Part shown: one piece after another, positions 57,993-64,000 of the stretch
How positions within the stretch are numbered: the first letter of the stretch is position 1
Layout: the number at the start of each line of letters is the position of its first letter
Assembly (NCBI GenBank): GCA_036850595.1
Contig: CM072161.1
Location: forward strand, 17,751,812-17,815,811
Source of the DNA: Rhyacichthys aspro
Taxonomy: Eukaryota; Chordata; Actinopteri; Gobiiformes; Rhyacichthyidae
Direction: 5' to 3'
Length of the DNA stretch: 64,000 nucleotides
Program-made: the position numbers and the translations under genes
Notes under the pieces: generated by a model
Seen by the model: only the letters and a program-made list of their open reading frames with translations
Told to the model about the DNA's origin: nothing
Databases searched by the model: none

Positions 57993-60279
57993 GTGGTCTG
58001 TAAGAAGCCCGTGAAACGATCATGAATGTTTCTTTTTAACTTATTAAGCTAACATTGTGTTCATGTGAAAGTCTACAGTAAATAAACAGCACCATAGACT
58101 GATTGAATGACAAATAAGACCAGACAAAACTGCAGCGTCTACTGTTTAAATGTTAATCATAATGACCTGAGTTCATTCATCAACCTAAAACTTTCTGAGC
58201 ACAAATGTCATTGGCTACAAACGTGTATGGCCCACAAGTTCCATTTGTTTCTTGTTACTGATTGTTTCTGCCCTTTATCCAGAGATTAACCTGGTCCTTT
58301 TAGCCTTTCCCATCATCCTAATACTTTATTATTCTGGATTTCCATCAGACACCAGCACATTTCCTCAGAATAATGGATGCCGTTAGATAGACATACAACC
58401 AAGAAGAGAAATAAAGCATTGCATAGGGCCTTTCCCGTTCGATTATGATTGGTTATGATTAGCTTTTCTGTTGAACCCAGATCCTTTTGACAGACAAAGA
58501 GAGTCTTGTGAAGTTAATGGGTTGAAAGTGTCCAAAGATAAATGTCAATGTTTCTTTCTGTTTCTTTTATGTTGTACAGTTTTGGTGAAAAAAAAAAATC
58601 AATAATGATGCTGCTCTGTTTTAAGGATTCAGGACTAAAACATGACTAAATACAGCACTACACCAGGAATATTCATTTATTACATACATTGTCGCGTGAT
58701 TTTGGTTGATCTAAAGGCAGAAAAAGGCACATACAGTAGTAATGGTAGCTGTTATTATTTGGTTTGTCTAGTTTCCACTCGGCCGAACCAGACCCGAGCA
58801 TCGAAGCAGAAAAAACACATTGCAGCATTTAACCCTGAGATGCACAAAACCACTCAGACGTGCAGCCATCTTTACAGACTTATCCGTTCACGCTCAGAGG
58901 ACACAAAGAGGACACACCGAGAGGGAGGCTGCAGATCAACACGGATTCAACTGGAAAATCTGAATACGTTTTGTAATCCAGAGGTATTTATTGCCTGACA
59001 TTAGTCTACTAACTGATGAAAAAAGCAAAGTCTTCTCTAGTGCTTTACAGGTTTGTAGTGGAGCATCTCTTCTTCACATAAAGCGTCTTCAAAAAGTCAT
59101 GAGTGGCAGGTAATGGCTCGGAAAACAAATAACATGAGAGGGGCGTGTAAAATGATTCAGATTCACACTCGGTTCAGTTTATGTCTCCGAGAGTGTCTGT
59201 GGAGAGGTCCGTGTTGCTTTTACAAGATGCTTTTACGGCAGCAGTGAATGTGAGAGCTCCGGTGAAAGCAGAGGTTGTTTTATCGGCGCGTGACCTCAGA
59301 CTGCGGCTTCACATTTAAACACTCAGGACGGAAAGTCTCGTACAAGCGTCCCAGAACGGTTTAATATCAGTCATTCATATTCTAGTTGAGGTTTGTTTAC
59401 ACTGCATCTTAGTAATGCATCAAAGAGCTCCCAATCATTGTAGGTTCGGCCTTTTTACGCCACTCTTTGGAGATGGCCTAATATTAAATGCTCTTTAGGT
59501 CAAACAATTACATTTTAGATGAAAATCTGAGCTGAAACTTTGGACTCCCATCATTTTGACTGTTTCTCTTGTATTGTTTCTAAGTCTTAATCCCCAAAAG
59601 TCTTGGCCTTGTCTTTGTGTTGATACATTCTAGTCTCGGTCTTAAATACGCCGACTTCGATTTTTAGGTTTTCAGTAATATTTCTCCACGAATACCACAC
59701 ACAACACGAAACACTTGTAGGTTAGAAGTCACAAGCTGCTGTACCCAAAAATGTTTTCCTCCCCTTGAAACGTAAAAAGGTAATGATGATCATAGGTCCA
59801 GGCGGAAAGGCTGGAGCGCTGCTAAAAATCACTTACGCTCAATTTAAGTTCGCTCTCAGCTGGCCCTGATTCAAATACGACCCCAGTCATGAGGAAGGGG
59901 CATTAGATTCTCTTCTGAAATGGACAACATACCCTCCACTGCTCTGTAATCTAGACCAGTGTTACCTGAATGTTAAAGGTGGTCATTATGAGCCAACATA
60001 CAGCAGACTTTTTGGTTTTGTCACATCTTTGACATAGTCCTGCTCCCTTGTTGTACTTAGTGTTACTTTATCATCATGCCCTAAGAGAAGTGACTCTATG
60101 TTGAATATGTGGCATTACTAGCCTCTGATGCAGCTTCCATAATAGATTTGTTTCTGTTCTGTACAGACTTTAAGTGTATTGTGTTTTTTGACATCCAGAA
60201 ATGGCAGAGTTAGACATTCAAGCAGTAAATGTTGCTCTATACAGGATATATGATATATAAAAAAGAGGAGCCAATACAG
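57993..60279. other. Long stretch without a recognised gene
   Basis: The 118-codon frame at 58642-58998 has no domain. The interval 59160-59350 has several CpGs. AGTCTTGGCCTTGTCTTTG near 59600 resembles the TCTTGA-type word near 5890. Confidence 0.4.
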
Positions 60280-60780
60280 TTTAGTTCTGTTTTTGTTTAT
60301 CCTAGTTTTGTCCTGGTTTTGTTCTGGTTTTGTCCTGGTTTTAGCCTATTTTTGTCTTGGTTTTGTCCTGGTTTTGTTCTGGTTTTGTCCTAGTTTTAGC
60401 CTATTTTTGTCCTGGTTTTGTCCTGGTTTTATCCTAGTTTTGTCCTGGTTTTATCCTGGTTTTGTCCTGGTTTTATCCTAGTTTTGTCCTGGTTTTATCC
60501 TAGTTTTGTCCTGGTTTTGTCCTGGTTTTATCCAAGTTTTGTCCTAGTTTAGTCCTGGTTTTGTCCTAGTTTTATCCTGGTTTAGTCCTGGTTTTATCCT
60601 GGTTTTATCCTGGTTTTGTCCTGGTTTTATCCTGGTTTTATCCTAGTTTTGTCCTGGTTTTGTCCTGGTTTTAGCGTATTTTAGTCCTGGTTTAGTCCTG
60701 GTTTAGTCCTGGTTTAGTCCTGGTTTAGTCCTGGTTTAGTCCAGGTTTAGTCCTGGTTTAGTCCTGGTTTAGTCCTAGTT
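60280..60780 (+). repeat. Minisatellite, 11-bp unit, about 45 copies
   Basis: Units are TTTTGTCCTGG, TTTTATCCTGG and TTTAGTCCTGG, with occasional TTTTAGCCTAT variants. The left part mixes the GTCC and ATCC forms. The last 95 bases are nearly pure TTTAGTCCTGG, a sign of recent local homogenisation. The last form is one base away from the first block of the 34-bp unit at 39-41 kb. A 62-codon hydrophobic frame across it is an artefact of the repeat. Confidence 0.97.
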
Positions 60781-61230
60781 CAACATTTCCACCAAACCGA
60801 ATTTGTACAAAAGCACAAATCAAACGTCTGTGTTCTAGTTTTCGATCTCTAAATGCCAAAACCAAAAGGACAGCGGAGGCACAGGTCCTAAACTGCCACA
60901 GCTCCCGTCCCATAATGCATCAGTGTCAAGGCCGGACGCCAAACACTGAAATGACAAATGTCTCTGTCAACACAACACAGCTCAGCGCGACGTGCTGCTG
61001 GGTTCTTGCTGCTCAGATTAACTTTGAAGCTCGGCGTTGAAAGGAAACAACACTACACTGAATACGACGCAGAGGCTGGACATGACTGACAGGAAGTCGA
61101 TCTCAAACTGGATCTAAAGACCAGACCAACGGTGAACAGCAAGAAAAGAACAACAACAACATGAATAGGATGTATGGATGTGAAATTATGAGAGCATATA
61201 TGAAATAAACAGCATCTTTATCAGGAAAAA
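60781..61230. other. Unique sequence with a TCCCATAATGCA word
   Basis: TCCCATAATGCA at 60908-60919 is a variant of the TCCCACAATGCA motif at 37.79 kb. A CpG-bearing interval (60930-61060) follows it. No gene is recognised. Confidence 0.4.
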
Positions 61231-61420
61231 CAAGACTAAAACAGAACTAAAACCTTGGACTAAACCAGAAACAACCGCTGAATAACGCAGGTTATAACAG
61301 GATTATTAAAGAACCAAGACAGGAATAAATCAAGTCGCAAACAATAACTAAGCCAGCACTAAAACCAGGACTAACTAATGAATAAACTAAGACAAACCAG
61401 GTCTAAACCAAAAAGAAACA
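61231..61420 (-). repeat. Inverted degenerate satellite remnant
   Basis: GACTAAAACAGAACTAAAACC, GGACTAAACCAG, CACTAAAACCAGGACTAAC and CAGGTCTAAACC are reverse complements of TTTAGTCCTGGTTTT-type units. The family therefore occurs here in the opposite orientation, only about 450 bp from the 11-bp array. Confidence 0.6.
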
Positions 61421-62089
61421 GAACGAAACATGAGCAAAAGCTTTTTGACTAAAACAGAAATAATGAAACCAAGAACTAAACTCAAGCAAAGAAATAAAAC
61501 AAAGGAAAAAAAAACAGTGATAAACATATTTTAAATCACTAGCCCCACAAAAAAGCTGATTAATACAGATTACAAAGAAGAAACACTGATATTTTACCCA
61601 GTTCAGGACCATGGACAGCGGCAGGTTAACCATTGTTGAAGCTTGTTTAACATCACTTCCTGAAAAGTGAAATAGAGATGAAAGGCAGGGAGTGATTCTG
61701 TCGAAGAAGACGCTGGTAAAGAGTGAATCTGTTTTGTGGTTGTTCCATCTGATCAAACGGAGAAACCAACTAGAGCTTTGATTTCGACTTTTCAAGGTGA
61801 GAAATGTAAGAAGGTGATGGAAAAGCTTCAGAAACCCTGATAACTTTGTCAAAGGTAACTCTTCTCTTCTCTTTAAATCTCTTTTTTTATGAATTTGAAC
61901 ATTGTAACATCATTTTTGTGGCTCATGAGTATCACATGACTGCAAACAAGCTAACGGTGGCGCTCAAATCAAAGATATAAGAGTTTGATGAATCCTCTGT
62001 TACTTCATATTGTGCTTTTATGTGGATCTATATTGAATTGAGCTTGTAAATCAGAATAAAAGGAGGCACTAACATCTCAATATGTCTTC
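61421..62089. other. AT-rich sequence, nothing recognised
   Basis: The 149-codon minus-strand frame at 61403-61852 starts at a TTG, is Phe-rich because of A-rich plus-strand sequence, and includes part of the satellite remnant. Confidence 0.4.
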
Positions 62090-62300
62090 CTATAATCACC
62101 ATTACGGTGGCAGTCAGATGCTACCTACAGTCTGTGACTCTGATAATTGCTCTAATTAACCTCTCAGAGCCTTCAGAGCCATAATGAGAGCCATCAGTAT
62201 TAATTATGTATGCGCTATAACTAATGTTCAGGCTCATGCAGCTCCAGATCTGATGCTCAACATACGAGGCTCACTTCCATTAAAGCTTTAATGATCCAAG
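62090..62300. promoter_or_regulatory. Candidate conserved non-coding element with a palindrome
   Basis: GATAATTGCTCTAATTAACC near 62142, CCATAATGAGAGCC near 62179 and GTATTAATTATG near 62197 precede a perfect 16-base palindrome CATTAAAGCTTTAATG at 62278-62293. The palindrome places two TAAT/ATTA cores head to head. CAGAGCC is repeated at 62165 and 62174. It is unique, has no frame, and is among the best enhancer-like blocks in the window. Confidence 0.4.
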
Positions 62301-62459
62301 TATTGATCAAAATACAGCAGCAGCTAATTTTGAGAAAACTGCACAAGGGCTAAATACTGAACAAAAAACAAGTTCATTAATGGGACACTGAGCAAGATGA
62401 ATCTATGACATTTTGAGACACATTCATTTTAAATAGAAAATGTTGTTTATAAGCCTTAC
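62301..62459. other. AT-rich spacer
   Basis: Nothing recognised. Confidence 0.45.
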
Positions 62460-62515
62460 CTAAGTCCTGATCTAGTCCTGGTTTAGCCTGATTCAGACCT
62501 GGTTTAGTTAGAATT
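62460..62515 (+). repeat. Short TTTAGTCC-type satellite remnant
   Basis: TAAGTCCTGATCTAGTCCTGG then TTTAGCCTGA and ACCTGGTTTAG form about five degenerate 11-bp units related to the two minisatellites. Confidence 0.65.
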
Positions 62516-62741
62516 TAAAGTGATTACAGAGACTGAAATTATATCAAATTATGATTCATTTTCTAGTGTCTGTCAGGTTTGATCCTCAAACTCTTGAATA
62601 GAGACAAAGCAAAGAAAGCAGAGTGAATGCAAACTGATAAGGCTCTTTAAAAGACAAAAATGCAGTTTGACAGATATTTCACTATTTCGTTTCTGTTTTC
62701 TTGTGAGATGTTTTAAGATGATCTATTATTCTTCTTCTCTT

Positions 62742-63020
62742 CTATGCTCTGTTTCCTTCTCCATCTCCTCTTCTCTCACGCCACGTCTCCTTCAACACAT
62801 CCATAAACCTCCTTCTTGATCTTCCTCTAAGCCTCATCCTTCGACCGATATGTTCACTCTTTCTCTTCTGAACTTGTCCAAACCATCTCAGTCTGGCCTC
62901 TCGTTTATCTCCTAAACATCTGTCTTAAACTGTCCCTCTGATGGACTCACTCCTGATCCTGTCCGTCCTCAACATCTCAACACCTCCTGCTCTTCCTCCA
63001 CCTTTCCTCTCCACCCGTTC
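62742..63020 (-). mobile_element. RTE-like LINE 3' end (dead ORF2 C-terminus)
   Basis: On the minus strand the frame runs MLRTDRIRSESIRGTV, stop, then DKREARLRWFGQVQKRKSE, HIGRRMRLRGRSRRRFMDVL and KETWRERRGDG, closing at a TAG (62744-62742). The ordered motifs DRIRNE-IRGT, REARLRWFGHVQRR, YIGRRM and RGRPKRRFMDV are the conserved C-terminal tail of RTE-type LINE polyproteins common in fish. One in-frame TAA (62927-62925) breaks it. The endonuclease and reverse transcriptase are absent, as in a typical 5'-truncated copy. Clade assignment rests on these motifs alone. Confidence 0.85.
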
Positions 63021-63119
63021 ATTCAGTTTTTGTTTGACCAAAGAACCTAAATTATCTGCAGTCTTTATGTATTCCATAAACCTAGAACCACACTATGGGG
63101 TCTGTATATTGTAAACCTT
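63021..63119. other. Short unique flank
   Basis: Reading on the minus strand into this flank, LINE similarity fades beyond about 63020, so the truncation point is near there. Confidence 0.4.
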
Positions 63120-63435
63120 ATTTAAATTCCTGCTCCCTGCTGTAGCCTCTGGTTCCTGCGGTGAATGTGGAGGGTTTCATGTCGTACAGTCTCTGCCTGT
63201 GACTCGCGGCTTGTTCCTCTGCCGTTTCATTAGTCATGCAGGCTGCGGTGTGATTCTGCAGCTCGGGGTCGTGTCGCTCCCGGGAGAGTCCCGCCGTGCA
63301 CTCTGCGACCCCACACATATCGCATTAGCATCGCAATGACAACAGCCAACGCGGTGCGGCCTGGTTAGCTCGGTCGGGCCGGGAGACGGTTATTAGTTCG
63401 GCGCTGGCTCCCGGGACGCGGCGGCTGTCAGGTTT
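63120..63435. promoter_or_regulatory. CpG-island-like segment
   Basis: Nearly thirty CpGs fall in about 300 bases, with GC-rich words such as GGTCGGGCCGGGAGACGG and CCCGGGACGCGGCGGC. The AT-rich flanks have few. It is the densest CpG cluster in the window. A 66-codon minus-strand frame has no domain. A promoter or an enhancer is possible. No TATA box or donor site strong enough to orient it was seen. Confidence 0.4.
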
Positions 63436-63968
63436 GTGGCAGAAAAATCATGTCCTGATCGTGATTTCAGTCATGTTTGATTAGTTCCACGCTGCTTCTT
63501 GGTCTTAACAACTGCAGACTTCTAATTTAAACCTAGTCTTATGTGAAGAATATTGACACTATTCATTTTTTATATGACAGTCTCATGTGTTGAATGACAG
63601 GTCTAAACAAAACTGAGTGTTGTTGTAACAAAATGAATGCTGCAAGTGTTTTAATAAAGACTGCTTTTACACCTGATATTTTTGTTGTGACTGAAACAAA
63701 CTCAAGTTCAGTTCTCCTATTATCTTAACTCTGAACCAATCATAACGAGTCCAAAAGAAAAGCTCAGTCTTCTTCTGAGTGGACTCCATTGTGGTTCATT
63801 TGTGTCTTGAACCAGCCTCAATCCGGCCCGACTGCATTAATAACACGTTTATGGATGTTATCGCAACATAGTTTATATTTCTGGCCCATCTGTGATTCAA
63901 AAGGACTCCTGTAGCAAGCTGCAGAAATATTATGCAAAAAAATCGTCTTTACACAGATGTGATTATGA
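63436..63968. other. AT-rich sequence, nothing recognised
   Basis: No frame, repeat or motif cluster noted. Confidence 0.45.
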
Positions 63969-64000
63969 GATAAGATAAATCTTTATTGCCTTGAAAATGA
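63969..64000. mobile_element. Interspersed repeat cut by the window edge
   Basis: GATAAGATAAATCTTTATTG starts here. It is the same kind of repeat edge (GATAA-type tandem, then CTTTATTG) seen in many fish retroelement copies and, loosely, at 26.23 and 44.10 kb. Too little is present to name it. Confidence 0.35.

Noticed and set aside
60293..60481. Hydrophobic membrane protein
   Set aside because: The Phe/Leu/Val/Trp-rich frame is simply a translation of the 11-bp TTTTGTCCTGG repeat and has no non-repeat part.
61403..61852. 149-codon minus-strand protein
   Set aside because: It opens at a TTG rather than an ATG, is Phe-rich because of A-rich plus-strand DNA, and runs into satellite remnants.
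1..64000. Known microRNA genes
   Set aside because: I looked for familiar mature sequences (let-7, miR-9, miR-124, miR-137 and similar) on both strands and noticed none. Unknown hairpins cannot be excluded without folding.

Overview
The window looks like vertebrate, most probably ray-finned (teleost) fish, nuclear DNA. It is AT-rich and has no operon-like ORFs. It carries fish-type interspersed repeats: tRNA-derived SINEs with an L2-like 3' tail, an RTE-like LINE end, an L2-like LINE end and a hAT-type element with a perfect 8-bp target-site duplication. The species cannot be fixed from the sequence alone. No protein-coding gene can be called with confidence. The longest open frames are isolated, resemble no family I recognise, and are about as long as chance would give in 64 kb. 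The window is best read as an intergenic desert or part of a very large intron.

Layout. 1-9 kb: mostly AT-rich unique sequence with a G-quadruplex motif (1.44 kb), CpG-rich patches (4.7 and 6.1 kb), members of a diverged dispersed repeat, and an intact-headed SINE (7.54 kb). 9-26 kb: alternating unremarkable sequence and compact, more GC-balanced, homeodomain-site-rich blocks that look like conserved non-coding elements. A duplicated 213-bp module lies at 10.88 and 12.27 kb and a second SINE at 19.04 kb. 26-38 kb: interspersed-repeat tails, short tandem repeats, an L2-like LINE remnant (33.1 kb), more enhancer-like blocks and one exon-like segment (37.06 kb). 39.0-41.1 kb: a large minisatellite of 34-bp units. 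43.35-44.37 kb: a complete non-autonomous hAT element with another repeat nested inside it. 44.4-60 kb: more candidate regulatory blocks and a five-run G-quadruplex motif (49.45 kb). 60.28-60.78 kb: a second minisatellite of 11-bp units, apparently sharing its ancestor with the 34-bp array. 61.2-64 kb: degenerate satellite copies (one inverted), an enhancer-like block with a 16-bp palindrome, a dead RTE LINE end, a CpG-island-like segment at 63.1-63.4 kb, and a repeat cut by the window edge.

There is no gene network to describe. The most useful observations are the related minisatellites, the duplicated module containing two equal-length, phase-matched exon-like segments, the well-bounded hAT insertion, and the many enhancer-like blocks. 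I found no clear evidence of a new multi-gene system. The enhancer and exon calls are inferences that need cross-species alignment or RNA data.
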